From assembly GCF_001424225.1 (NCBI RefSeq), contig NZ_LMOR01000002.1, positions 310,001-374,000 on the forward strand: a DNA stretch of 64,000 nucleotides, in the 5' to 3' direction. Made by a program: the position numbers and the translations under genes. Positions 18,392-26,703 of the stretch are shown one piece after another (position 1 is the stretch's first letter; every line of letters begins with the position of its first letter). Source of the stretch: Microbacterium sp. Leaf151. GTDB taxonomy: Bacteria > Actinomycetota > Actinomycetes > Actinomycetales > Microbacteriaceae. Below the pieces are notes generated by a model. That model worked only from the letters and a program-made list of their open reading frames with translations, searched no databases and was not told the DNA's origin.

Positions 18392-18588
18392 CGGTTCCGG
18401 CCGCGGCCACAGGCCCCGCAGGACGCGGTCGTGAAGTCCGCGGGATCGGGCGCTGCGCATTCTTCCTCAACCCGCTTCGCCTGGCTCACCGGCGAACTCC
18501 TCGCCGTCACCCGGTGAAGCGGACTCCGTGTTGGCGGGCTCCATGCCGTCACTCGCTAGCCGGCGTTCACGCCGCCGCCCCCGTCTCG

Positions 18589-19038
18589 CTACTCGGCGGC
18601 GCGCACTGGCAACCCGGTGTCGGGACGACCGTTCTGCTGAGGACCGATGCCGCGGGGCTCGAAGGTGTTGACCATGGCGTGGGCGGCGCGCTCGAGGTAG
18701 TCCCAGAGCGGCGCCTCGAACGCGGGCGGGAGGGCGATCTCGTCGACCGCTGCACGCATGTGTCGGAGCCATCGGTCGCGCGCATCGGGGTCGACGTGGA
18801 AGGGCATGTGCCGCATGCGCAGACGCGGGTGTCCGCGTGTCTCGCCGTAGATGGGGGGACCGCCCCAGTACTGCGCCAGGAACAGCGTCAAGCGCTCTGC
18901 GGCGGGGCCCAGGTCTTCTTCGGGGTACATCGGCTTGAGCACCTCGTCGGAGGCCACGCCGCGGTAGAACGCATCGACGAGGCGACGGAAGGTGTCCATC
19001 CCCCCGACCTGGTCGTAGAAGCTGACGGGTTCGCTCAT
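18589..19038 (-). CDS. glbO: Truncated hemoglobin, group II
   Basis: Small haem protein for O2/NO handling at the membrane in actinobacteria (HbO type). 149 residues: SFYDQVGGMDTFRRLVDAFYRGV at the start with the B10 aromatic region, WGGPPIYGETRGHPRLRMRHMPFHV carrying the proximal His and the group II-type loop, and RDRWLRHM with the conserved Trp. The ATG overlaps the stop of the upstream MscS gene by four bases (ATGA), so the two are translated together. Confidence 0.93.
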   Translation of the reverse strand: MSEPVSFYDQVGGMDTFRRLVDAFYRGVASDEVLKPMYPEEDLGPAAERLTLFLAQYWGGPPIYGETRGHPRLRMRHMPFHVDPDARDRWLRHMRAAVDEIALPPAFEAPLWDYLERAAHAMVNTFEPRGIGPQQNGRPDTGLPVRAAE

Positions 19039-20264
19039 CTCGTGCCTTCTTCGTCGGCGCGGACGGCCGGGGGCGTGGGTTTGGGGGTGTCGGCGCCCGG
19101 CAGGTCGAGCGTCGTCGTGGGCGCCGCGTCGTGCACTGTCTTCTTCTGCGTCACGGGTGCGGCGTCATCGCCGTCGCCGGCCGAGGCGAGGGGCTTGCTG
19201 CGTCGGCGCGGTTTCCAGACCGGGCGTGCGTCGCCCGCCGCGACGGGCGTCTCTTTCGTCTTGGGCGGGTGTGCGCCGCGGACGCTCTGCGCGCCCTCGG
19301 CTCCGGTGAGCACGATGGAGTTCAGCTGCGGCAGCGAGATGCCCAGCTCGTCGATCGCGCGCTTGAGGCGGGCGCGCAGTTCGCGAGCGACGTCGTCCTT
19401 CGCGCTCGAGCGCGTCTTCATCACCAGACGGATGACGATCGCGTCGCCGCCGATGGATTCGAGGCCCCAGATCTCGGGCTGCTCGATGATGCGCGAGCGC
19501 CACTTGTTCTCTTTCGCCATCGTCTTCGCGGCGCTCAGCATCGCTTTCTCGACGACGTCGAGGTCGGCATCCACCGGTACGGCCAGATCGATGATGACGC
19601 GCGACCAGCCCTGCGACATGTTTCCGATACGGGTGATCTCGCCGTTGCGGACGTACCAGAGCGTGCCGTTGACGTCGCGCACGTGCGTGATGCGCACGCT
19701 GACGAACTCGACGATGCCGGTCGCGAGGCCCAGATCGACCACGTCGCCGATGCCGATCTGATCCTCGGCGACGATGAAGATGCCGTTGAGCACGTCTTTG
19801 ACGATGTTCTGGGCGCCGAAACCGAGCCCGGCGCCGATCGCCGCGGTGAGCAGGGTCAGCGACGCGAGGGCGTCAGGGGCGACGATCCCGGCGATCCACA
19901 CGAGCGCGACGATCACGAGGATGACGTTGACGATGTTCTGCAGGATTGTGCCGAGCGTGCGGGTGCGCTGCACGAGGCGGACGGCGCTGAGCGGGGAGCG
20001 GTCGAGAGCCTGCGTGTCGTCGACGCGGGCCTTGCTCTTGGCACCGTTGACGATGCGGTCGACCACGCGGCGGATGATCACGCGCAGGATCCAGGCGGCG
20101 ACAGCGATCCCGACGATGATGCCGAGGACCCGCAGAAGAACGCCACCGAAGCCGAGCAACTGGCCACCGATCCAGGTCCAGGTGTCGAGGTCGGCCAGCT
20201 GTGCGGGCGAAGTGATGGAGGGAGACGGGCTTGGTTCGGGAATGGTTTCGGCGAGAACGGACAT
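19035..20264 (-). CDS. MscS-family mechanosensitive ion channel
   Basis: 409-residue channel that opens under membrane tension to release solutes during hypo-osmotic shock. The hydrophobic N-terminal half includes LLGFGGVLLRVLGIIVGIAVAAWIL and the pore helix region IAGIVAPDALASLTLLTAAIGAGLGFGAQNIVKDVLNG, followed by the MscS beta domain (GDVVDLGLATGIVEFVSVRITHVRDVNG) and a charged 100-residue cytoplasmic tail rich in Lys/Arg/Pro. ATG 20264 is set by TAGTCT seven bases upstream. First gene of a two-gene unit with the truncated globin. Confidence 0.9.
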   Translation of the reverse strand: MSVLAETIPEPSPSPSITSPAQLADLDTWTWIGGQLLGFGGVLLRVLGIIVGIAVAAWILRVIIRRVVDRIVNGAKSKARVDDTQALDRSPLSAVRLVQRTRTLGTILQNIVNVILVIVALVWIAGIVAPDALASLTLLTAAIGAGLGFGAQNIVKDVLNGIFIVAEDQIGIGDVVDLGLATGIVEFVSVRITHVRDVNGTLWYVRNGEITRIGNMSQGWSRVIIDLAVPVDADLDVVEKAMLSAAKTMAKENKWRSRIIEQPEIWGLESIGGDAIVIRLVMKTRSSAKDDVARELRARLKRAIDELGISLPQLNSIVLTGAEGAQSVRGAHPPKTKETPVAAGDARPVWKPRRRSKPLASAGDGDDAAPVTQKKTVHDAAPTTTLDLPGADTPKPTPPAVRADEEGTR

Positions 20265-20271
20265 CCCATTC

Positions 20272-20277
20272 AGACTA
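20272..20277 (-). promoter_or_regulatory. -10 element, leaderless mscS-type gene
   Basis: TAGTCT on the minus strand, seven bases before the ATG at 20264. Confidence 0.55.
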
Positions 20278-20280
20278 ACG

Positions 20281-20319
20281 ACGGATGCCTCGGCGCCGGC
20301 TGAGCGTCGAGGCATCCGT
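20281..20319 (-). terminator. Hairpin after ABC exporter operon
   Basis: Perfect 12-bp arms ACGGATGCCTCG/CGAGGCATCCGT around a 15-base loop, just downstream of the ABC permease stop and next to the mscS-type promoter. Confidence 0.65.
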
Positions 20320-20345
20320 CTGGTCGGAAGCGTGGGGAGGAGGGG

Positions 20346-21146
20346 TCAGGCGTCGCGTGTCCGCAGCGCCGCCCACCCGAGCAGAACGGGCACGAGTGCC
20401 CATGCGGTCAGCGCGATCGCGGGACCCGCGAGGTCGGTCGCGCCGGGAGTGGTGAGCTGTGCGGCGGCGTTCATCGGCAGGTACTGGGCCGAATCGAGGA
20501 GCCACTGCCACCGCTCCCCGGCGAAGGCGAACAGGCTCACCACGACGGGGAGGACGAACAACACCCCGACGGTGGCGGCGATGGCTCCCGCGCCATTACG
20601 CACCAGGAAGCCGAAACCGAGCCCGATCAGGCTGAAGGCGATCATCGAGGCGACGCCCAGAGCGAGCGGGATGATCGAACCGGAGGGATCGGACCAGTCC
20701 ATGCCCGCCGAGACCAAGGGGGCCGTGACGGCACTCGCGAGCAGGTAGGTCAGGGCCGTCGCGACAGCCATGACGGTCGACACGACGACGGCTTTGGCCA
20801 GAAGGACCAGGCCACGTCGGGGTTCGGCCGTCAGGGTCGACCGGATCATGCCGGTCGAATACTCACCGGTGATGACGATCGCACCGAAGATCCCGGCCAC
20901 CAGCATCGTGAACTGGACGGGCGCGGTCAGCAGGGTGGCGGGGGCGAATCCGCCACCGTTGTCATTTGCCGCGAGGGCGAGCAGGAACGAGATCCCCAGC
21001 GATAGCACCGCGGTGATTCCCAGCGACCACCACGTCGAGCGCAGGGTCAGGATCTTGATGGTCTCGCTGCGCAACAGGCGAGCGAAAGTAAGGCGGTGGG
21101 CGGGTGCGTGCGTGGCGCGGCGGGGTGCCGCAGCGAGCGAGGTCAT
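20346..21146 (-). CDS. ABC-2 type transporter permease
   Basis: 266-residue membrane subunit with about six hydrophobic segments (LGITAVLSLGISFLLALA, LLTAPVQFTMLVAGIFGAIVITGEY, AVVVSTVMAVATALTYLLAS, IIPLALGVASMIAFSLIGLGFGF, IAATVGVLFVLPVVVSLFAF, AIALTAWALVPVLLGWAAL). The EYSTGMIRSTL motif is typical of ABC-2 permeases that partner BcrA/NatA-like ATPases. Its ATG overlaps the ATPase stop (ATGA). Exporter of unknown substrate; a peptide, antibiotic or ion cannot be told apart here. Confidence 0.85.
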   Translation of the reverse strand: MTSLAAAPRRATHAPAHRLTFARLLRSETIKILTLRSTWWSLGITAVLSLGISFLLALAANDNGGGFAPATLLTAPVQFTMLVAGIFGAIVITGEYSTGMIRSTLTAEPRRGLVLLAKAVVVSTVMAVATALTYLLASAVTAPLVSAGMDWSDPSGSIIPLALGVASMIAFSLIGLGFGFLVRNGAGAIAATVGVLFVLPVVVSLFAFAGERWQWLLDSAQYLPMNAAAQLTTPGATDLAGPAIALTAWALVPVLLGWAALRTRDA

Positions 21147-22054
21147 GCGATCTCCTTGGTCTTGTATTCGACCGAGTCCTCGGTCAGGGCGAGGTAGGCG
21201 TCTTCGAGAGAGCCGCTTCGCGGGGTGAGTTCGTAGAGGGGGATGCCGTGTCGAGCGGCGAGGTCGCCGATGGTCTGGGCGGTGACCCCCGTGATCTGGG
21301 CGGTGCCCGGCTCGAGCACCGAGACGGTGGCATCCGGGATCTGGAGGGCCGCGACGAGGTCGGACAGGCGGGGGGAGCGCACAACCAGCGCCGTCGAGGT
21401 CCACGACCCGACGAGCTCCGACAGGGGAGCGTCGGCGAGCACCCGCCCGCGCCCCAGGACGATGACGTGGTCGGCCGTCTGTGACATCTCGCTCATCAGG
21501 TGACTCGACAGCAGCACGGTCCGCCCCTCCGAGGCGAGGTGACGTACGAAGGTGCGCACCCAGCGGACGCCCTCGGGATCGAGACCGTTCACCGGCTCGT
21601 CGAGGATGAGGGTGTGGGGGTCGCCGAGCAGCGCGGACGCGATCCCGAGACGCTGGCCCATGCCGAGCGAGAACTTGCCGGCGCGCTTTCCCGCGACCGA
21701 TCCGATTCCGGTGAGTTCGATCACCTCGTCGACGCGCGCGCGGCCGATGCCGTGCGTCGCGGCGAGGGCGCGGAGGTGGTCCCGGGCCGAGCGTCCGGTG
21801 TGCACGGCCTTGGCATCCAGCAGCACGCCGACCTCGGTGAGGGGGGAACGCAGCCGCTGGTAGTCCTGTCCGCCGACGGTGACGGAACCGGCCGTGGGCC
21901 GGTCGAGCCCCACGATCATGCGCATCGTCGTCGACTTGCCCGCGCCGTTGGGGCCGAGGAAGCCGGTCACACGTCCCGGGGCGACGGTGAAGGAGACGCC
22001 GTCGACCGCGGTCTTGGCGCCGAATCTCTTGGTGAGGTTTTCTGCAACGATCAT
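21143..22054 (-). CDS. ABC-2 type transporter ATP-binding protein
   Basis: 303-residue ATPase of the BcrA/DrrA-like exporter class: Walker A GPNGAGKST near residue 36, Q-loop region, signature FSLGMGQRLGIASALL, Walker B LILDEPVNGLDPEG and switch His in LLSSHLMSEM. A C-terminal extension of about 80 residues (ALVVRSPRLSDLVAAL...) is usual for this class. ATG 22054 is set by TAGCGT six bases upstream. First gene of the exporter pair. Confidence 0.92.
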   Translation of the reverse strand: MIVAENLTKRFGAKTAVDGVSFTVAPGRVTGFLGPNGAGKSTTMRMIVGLDRPTAGSVTVGGQDYQRLRSPLTEVGVLLDAKAVHTGRSARDHLRALAATHGIGRARVDEVIELTGIGSVAGKRAGKFSLGMGQRLGIASALLGDPHTLILDEPVNGLDPEGVRWVRTFVRHLASEGRTVLLSSHLMSEMSQTADHVIVLGRGRVLADAPLSELVGSWTSTALVVRSPRLSDLVAALQIPDATVSVLEPGTAQITGVTAQTIGDLAARHGIPLYELTPRSGSLEDAYLALTEDSVEYKTKEIA

Positions 22055-22060
22055 GCTTCC

Positions 22061-22066
22061 ACGCTA
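22061..22066 (-). promoter_or_regulatory. -10 element, leaderless ABC ATPase gene
   Basis: TAGCGT, minus strand, six bases before the ATG at 22054. Confidence 0.55.
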
Positions 22067-22137
22067 GGAAGCCGCGCTCGATCGGTCGTCCTCCCCGGGG
22101 ATGACGTGGACGCACCGCGAGGATGATCCGCAACGAC

Positions 22138-22169
22138 GGATGCCCCCTCCCGAAGGGGAGAGGGCATCC
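22138..22169 (-). terminator. Terminator of pepN
   Basis: Stem of 14 bp with one mismatch (22138-22151 with 22156-22169) and loop GAAG, just after the pepN stop. The outer arms are GGATGCC/GGCATCC. Confidence 0.7.
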
Positions 22170-22185
22170 GATCCGGCGGAAGCGT

Positions 22186-24735
22186 TTACTGCGCGTCGCG
22201 CTCCTGCACGGACAGCGCGCGCTCGACGCCGGCGAGGTTCTCGCCCACCAGGCGACGGAGCGCGGGGGCGGCGTCGGCGTTCTGCGTCAGCCACTGACGC
22301 GTCGCGTCGCGGAGGGCCTTGTTCGCGAGAGCGGCGGGATAGAGCCCGACGATGAGGTACTGCGCGATCTGGTAGCTGCGCGACTCCCAGATGGGCAGCA
22401 GCATGGCGAAGTAGGGCTCGACGAACTCGGCCAGCGCGTCGACCGTGGCGGGGTGGGTGAAGCCCGCAGCCGTCGCCCGCACGATCGTGTTCGGCGCATC
22501 GGCGGAGTCGATGAGCGAATCCCACGCCTTCTGCTTCGCTTCGCGCGACGGCAGGGACGCCAGCGCGGTGGCGGCGAATTCGCCGCCCTTCGCCGTGTTG
22601 TCCGCGGCGCGCGCCGCCTCGATGTCGGCCGCGGTCGCCACCCCCGCCGCAGCGAGCGAGATGAGCAGCTGCCACGACAGGTCGGTGTCGACCTCGAGTC
22701 CCGCGAGCACCGTGTCGCCGTCACGCAGCGAGCGCACCGTCTCGGCGTGAGCCGGGGTGGACGCCGCCGACGCGAATGCCGTGACGAACTGCAGCTGGCT
22801 GTCGCTCCCGGCTTCCGCGGACTGCGCCAGCTCCCACAGACCGTCGGCGACGCGCTGACGCGCCTCGTCACGGGTGGCGGGGGTGACATAGGCGTTGGCC
22901 GCGAGCTGCAACTGAGCGAGGGTCGTGCGCACCGTGGTGGACTCGGTCTCGGAGCCGATGTTGCGCAGCACGAGGTCGAGGTAGTCGGTGGCCGGGGCCT
23001 CGGCATCCCGGGTCTGGTCCCAGGCCGCGCCCCACACGAGCGAGCGCGCGAGGGGGTCGGAGATGTGCTTCAGGTGCGCGATCGCCGTGGCGAGCGAGCG
23101 CTCATCGAGACGGATCTTGGCGTAGGCGAGGTCGTCGTCGTTGAGCAGGACGAGATCAGGACGACGGATGCCGCGCAGCTCCGCCACCTCGGTGCGGTCG
23201 CCGTCGACGTCGAGCTCGATCCGGTGGACGCGCTCCAGGGCGCCCGCGTCGTTCAGCGAGTAGAAGCCGATCCCCAGGCGGTGGGGGCGGATCGTGGGGT
23301 AGTCGGACGGCGCCGTCTGCACGATCGCGAAGCGAGAGATCGTGCCGTCGGCGCCCTCCTCGATCAGCGGGGTGAGGGTATTGACGCCGGCGGTCTCGAG
23401 CCACTTCTTGGCCCAGTCGCCCAGGTCGCGCCCGCTCGTGGTCTCGAGCTCGGTGAGCAGATCGCCCACCTCCGTGTTCGACCACTGGTGCTTCTGGAAA
23501 TAGGCCGCGACTCCCGCGAAGAACTGCTCGATGCCGACCCAGGCGGCGAGCTGCTTGAGCACCGACCCGCCCTTGGCGTAGGTGATGCCGTCGAAGTTGA
23601 CCTGCACGTCTTCGAGGTCGTTGATCTCGGCGACGACCGGGTGGGTCGAGGGCAACTGGTCCTGGCGGTACGCCCAGGTCTTCTCCATCGCGTTGAAGGT
23701 CGTCCAGGCGGCCTCCCACTCGGTGGCCTCGGCGGTGGCGATCGTCGACGCCCATTCGGCGAACGACTCGTTGAGCCACAGGTCGTTCCACCACTTCATG
23801 GTGACCAGGTCGCCGAACCACATGTGGGCGAGCTCGTGGAGGATCGTCACCACGCGGCGTTCCTTCACGGCATCCGTCACCTTGCTGCGGAAGACGTAGG
23901 TCTCTGTGAAAGTGACCGCCCCGGCGTTCTCCATGGCACCGGCGTTGAACTCGGGCACGAAGAGCTGGTCGTATTTGGCGAAGGGGTAGGGGAAGCCGAA
24001 CTTCTCCTCGAAGTACGCGAAGCCCTGACGGGTCTTCTCGAAGACGTAGTCGGCGTCGAGGTGCTTCCACAGGCTCTTGCGGGCGAAGACACCGAGGGGG
24101 ATGACGCGGCCGTCGGCGCTCGTCAACTCGCTGAAGGTCGACTCGTAGGGACCGGCCACGAGGGCGGTGATGTACGAGGAGATGCGCGGCGTCGGCGGGA
24201 AGTCCCACCGCGCGACGTCGTCGGAGACGGCGACCGGATCGGGCGTGGGGGAGTTGGAGACGACCTTCCACGCCGCGGGCGCGGTGACCGAGAAGGTGAA
24301 CGCGGCCTTCAGATCGGGCTGCTCGAACACCGTGTACACACGGCGCGAGTCGGGTACCTCGAACTGCGAGTAGAGGTAGACCTCGCCGTCGACGGGGTCG
24401 ACGAAGCGGTGCAGGCCCTCGCCGGTGTTGGTGTACTCGCAGTCGGCCTCGACGACGAGCTCGTTCTCGGACCCGAGGCCCTCGAGCGCGATGCGCGAAT
24501 CGGCGAACACCTCCGCCGGGTCGAGGGGGCGGCCGTTGAGCGTGACGGCGTGCACCGTGCGGGCGATCAGATCGATGAAGGTCGACGACCCCTCGGTGGC
24601 GGCGAAGGTGACGACCGTGCGCGAGGAGAAGACCTCGTCACCGCGGGTGAGGTCGAGCTCCACCCGGTACTCGCGGGTGTCGACGATCGCGCGGCGTTCC
24701 TGCGCTTCGATGCGGGTGAGGTTCTCTCCTGGCAC
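22186..24735 (-). CDS. pepN: Aminopeptidase N (M1 family)
   Basis: Cytosolic zinc aminopeptidase that removes N-terminal residues from peptides in the last stage of protein turnover. 849 residues. Exopeptidase motif GAMEN near residue 266; zinc site HELAHMWFGDLV at 300-304 with the third ligand Glu in NESFAEW about 18 residues later; the catalytic Tyr lies further on. The C-terminal half is the helical ERAP1-like domain (LVWGAAWDQTRDAEAPATDYLDLVLRN onward). GTG 24735 is chosen because GGGAG lies seven bases upstream and VPGENLTRIEAQERR is the usual actinobacterial start. Divergent from hemH. Confidence 0.95.
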   Translation of the reverse strand: MPGENLTRIEAQERRAIVDTREYRVELDLTRGDEVFSSRTVVTFAATEGSSTFIDLIARTVHAVTLNGRPLDPAEVFADSRIALEGLGSENELVVEADCEYTNTGEGLHRFVDPVDGEVYLYSQFEVPDSRRVYTVFEQPDLKAAFTFSVTAPAAWKVVSNSPTPDPVAVSDDVARWDFPPTPRISSYITALVAGPYESTFSELTSADGRVIPLGVFARKSLWKHLDADYVFEKTRQGFAYFEEKFGFPYPFAKYDQLFVPEFNAGAMENAGAVTFTETYVFRSKVTDAVKERRVVTILHELAHMWFGDLVTMKWWNDLWLNESFAEWASTIATAEATEWEAAWTTFNAMEKTWAYRQDQLPSTHPVVAEINDLEDVQVNFDGITYAKGGSVLKQLAAWVGIEQFFAGVAAYFQKHQWSNTEVGDLLTELETTSGRDLGDWAKKWLETAGVNTLTPLIEEGADGTISRFAIVQTAPSDYPTIRPHRLGIGFYSLNDAGALERVHRIELDVDGDRTEVAELRGIRRPDLVLLNDDDLAYAKIRLDERSLATAIAHLKHISDPLARSLVWGAAWDQTRDAEAPATDYLDLVLRNIGSETESTTVRTTLAQLQLAANAYVTPATRDEARQRVADGLWELAQSAEAGSDSQLQFVTAFASAASTPAHAETVRSLRDGDTVLAGLEVDTDLSWQLLISLAAAGVATAADIEAARAADNTAKGGEFAATALASLPSREAKQKAWDSLIDSADAPNTIVRATAAGFTHPATVDALAEFVEPYFAMLLPIWESRSYQIAQYLIVGLYPAALANKALRDATRQWLTQNADAAPALRRLVGENLAGVERALSVQERDAQ

Positions 24736-24882
24736 TGGCGTTCTCCCGGGGATCAGGGTGGATCGTCGCAGACGCGTCGGCACGGGTGGCGACGGACGCC
24801 GTCGGCGACGACGACAACCACATAAGCCTAGTGTCGAGATACCCCCCGTCCGGGCTGTGCAGGCAAGTGGGAGGATGTCTGC

Positions 24883-26070
24883 GTGAGCACGACCGACACG
24901 GACAGCACCCCCGAAACCGTCCTCTACGCCTCTCCCGCCGCGTCCTCCGGACCCAAATGGGTCGAGACGCCCGTGGCCTACGACGGCATCCTCCTCGCCG
25001 GGTTCGGCGGACCGGAGGGGCAGGACGACGTCATCCCGTTCCTGCGCAACGTCACGCGCGGACGCGGCATCCCCGACGAGCGCCTCGAGGAGGTGGCCCA
25101 CCACTACCGGCACTTCGGCGGCGTGAGCCCCATCAACCAGCACAACCGCGAGCTGAAGGCGGCGCTCGAGGCCGAGATCGCGGCGCGCGGCCTGGGTCTG
25201 CCGGTCTACTGGGGCAACCGCAACTGGGAGCCCTACCTCGAAGAGGCGGTGACAGAGGCTGCCGAGGCCGGCGACACCACGCTGCTGGCGATCGCGACGA
25301 GCGCGTACAGCTCGTTCTCGAGCTGCCGTCAGTACCGCGAAGACTATGCGCGTGTCCTGGAGGCGACGGGGCTCGGCGAGACGGTGACCATCGACAAGGT
25401 GCGCCAGTTCTTCGACCACCCCGGTTTCGTGACGACGTTCGTGCGCGGGGTGACGGATGCCGTGTCGGCCTACGTCGCGGAGGGCATCGTGCCCGAGAAG
25501 ATCCGTGTGCTCTTCTCCACCCACTCCATCCCGTCGGCGGACGCCGAGCGCTCCGGACCCCGCGACGTCGACTTCGGCGAGGGCGGTGCGTACGCCGCCC
25601 AGCACAAGGCCGTCGCGGCGTTCGTCATGGCCGAGGTCGCGGCCGCCGTCGCCGACGTGGAGTGGGAGCTGGTCTACCAGTCGCGCTCCGGCCCGCCCAC
25701 GCAGCCCTGGCTCGAACCCGACGTCAACGACGTGATCGCCGAGCTCCCTGGCCGCGGTGCGGAGGCCGTGGTGATCGTGCCCCTCGGCTTCGTCAGCGAC
25801 CACATGGAGGTGCTCTGGGACCTCGACACCGAGGCGATGGAGGCGGCCGAGGAGGCCGGCATCAAGGCGGTGCGAACCCCGACGCCCGGCATCGACCCCG
25901 CCTATGTCTCGGGGCTCATCGACCTGGTGGAGGAGCGGCTCGCGGGCACGCCGAAGGCCGAACGTCCGCACCTCACCGACCTCGGACCTTGGTACGACGT
26001 CTGCCGACCCGGCTGCTGCGAGAACATCCGCGCGGGCTTCAAGCCGGTGGCCGCGGGTCTTCGTCCCTGA
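24883..26070 (+). CDS. hemH: Coproporphyrin/protoporphyrin ferrochelatase
   Basis: Inserts Fe2+ into the porphyrin ring at the end of haem synthesis; in actinobacteria the usual substrate is coproporphyrin III (CpfC). 395 residues. LLAGFGGPEGQDDVIPFL is the family start, FSTHSIP near 211 carries the active-site His, and YQSRSGPPTQPWLEPDV and PLGFVSDHMEVLWDLD follow. Cys148 and the C-terminal CRPGCC (374, 378, 379) match the one-plus-three cysteine spacing of actinobacterial ferrochelatases with a [2Fe-2S] cluster. GTG start; both GGGAGG and a weak -10 (GAGGAT, six bases) lie upstream. Confidence 0.95.
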   Translation: MSTTDTDSTPETVLYASPAASSGPKWVETPVAYDGILLAGFGGPEGQDDVIPFLRNVTRGRGIPDERLEEVAHHYRHFGGVSPINQHNRELKAALEAEIAARGLGLPVYWGNRNWEPYLEEAVTEAAEAGDTTLLAIATSAYSSFSSCRQYREDYARVLEATGLGETVTIDKVRQFFDHPGFVTTFVRGVTDAVSAYVAEGIVPEKIRVLFSTHSIPSADAERSGPRDVDFGEGGAYAAQHKAVAAFVMAEVAAAVADVEWELVYQSRSGPPTQPWLEPDVNDVIAELPGRGAEAVVIVPLGFVSDHMEVLWDLDTEAMEAAEEAGIKAVRTPTPGIDPAYVSGLIDLVEERLAGTPKAERPHLTDLGPWYDVCRPGCCENIRAGFKPVAAGLRP

Positions 26071-26077
26071 GACCATC

Positions 26078-26114
26078 GACGCCGCCCGTTCCCTCGAAGG
26101 GGGCGGGCGGCGTC
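26078..26114 (+). terminator. Hairpin between hemH and rpiB
   Basis: Perfect 11-bp arms GACGCCGCCCG/CGGGCGGCGTC with a 15-base loop, directly after the hemH stop. Confidence 0.65.
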
Positions 26115-26148
26115 GGCGTATCCGCCCCGCGGTGTCGGTGATCCTCAA

Positions 26149-26154
26149 TAGGAT
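26149..26154 (+). promoter_or_regulatory. -10 element, leaderless rpiB
   Basis: TAGGAT, six bases before the ATG at 26161. Confidence 0.6.
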
Positions 26155-26160
26155 TCCCTC

Positions 26161-26703
26161 ATGCGCATCCACATCGGCACCGATCACGCCGGTCTCGAGT
26201 TCTCCACCCAGATCCAGCACCACCTCGCCTCGCAGGGGCACGAGGTGATCGACCACGGGCCCGTCGAGTACGACCCGCTCGACGACTACCCCGCCTTCTG
26301 CATCCGGGCAGCCCAAGCGGTCGTCCGTGACCAGGCGGAGGGCGTCGACGCCCTCGGCGTGGTCTTCGGCGGCTCGGGCAACGGCGAGCAGATCGCCGCC
26401 AACAAGGTGCTCGGCGTACGCGCCGCGCTCGTGTGGAACATCTCGACCGCCGAGCTCGCCCGCGAACACAACGACGCCAACGTCATCTCGATCGGCGCGC
26501 GCCAGCACTCCTTCGAAGAGGCCAGCTCGTTCATCGATCGCTTCATCGCGACCCCGTTCTCGGGTGAGGAGCGTCACGCGCGACGCATCGGGCAGCTCGC
26601 CGCGTTCGAGCAGGACGGGGTGCTGCTGCCCGATCCGCGCGCGGGCGCCTCCGAGAGCACCATGACCGACGCCAGCGACTCGTTCGACCCCGAGGCAGGC
26701 TGA
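26161..26703 (+). CDS. rpiB: Ribose-5-phosphate isomerase B
   Basis: Interconverts ribose 5-phosphate and ribulose 5-phosphate in the pentose phosphate pathway. It opens MRIHIGTDHAGLEF. GGSGNGEQIAANKV has the glutamate-based active site seen in the mycobacterial enzyme rather than the cysteine of the E. coli form, and NVISIGARQHSFEEA follows. 180 residues, longer than many RpiB because of an acidic C-terminal tail. The stop overlaps the next ATG (TGATG). Confidence 0.93.
   Translation: MRIHIGTDHAGLEFSTQIQHHLASQGHEVIDHGPVEYDPLDDYPAFCIRAAQAVVRDQAEGVDALGVVFGGSGNGEQIAANKVLGVRAALVWNISTAELAREHNDANVISIGARQHSFEEASSFIDRFIATPFSGEERHARRIGQLAAFEQDGVLLPDPRAGASESTMTDASDSFDPEAG

Noticed and set aside
22123-24825. 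900-residue open frame antisense to pepN
   Set aside because: High-GC shadow of a clearly conserved M1 peptidase. Its composition (Gly/Arg/Val/Asp runs) has no domain, and the sense strand carries intact zinc motifs.
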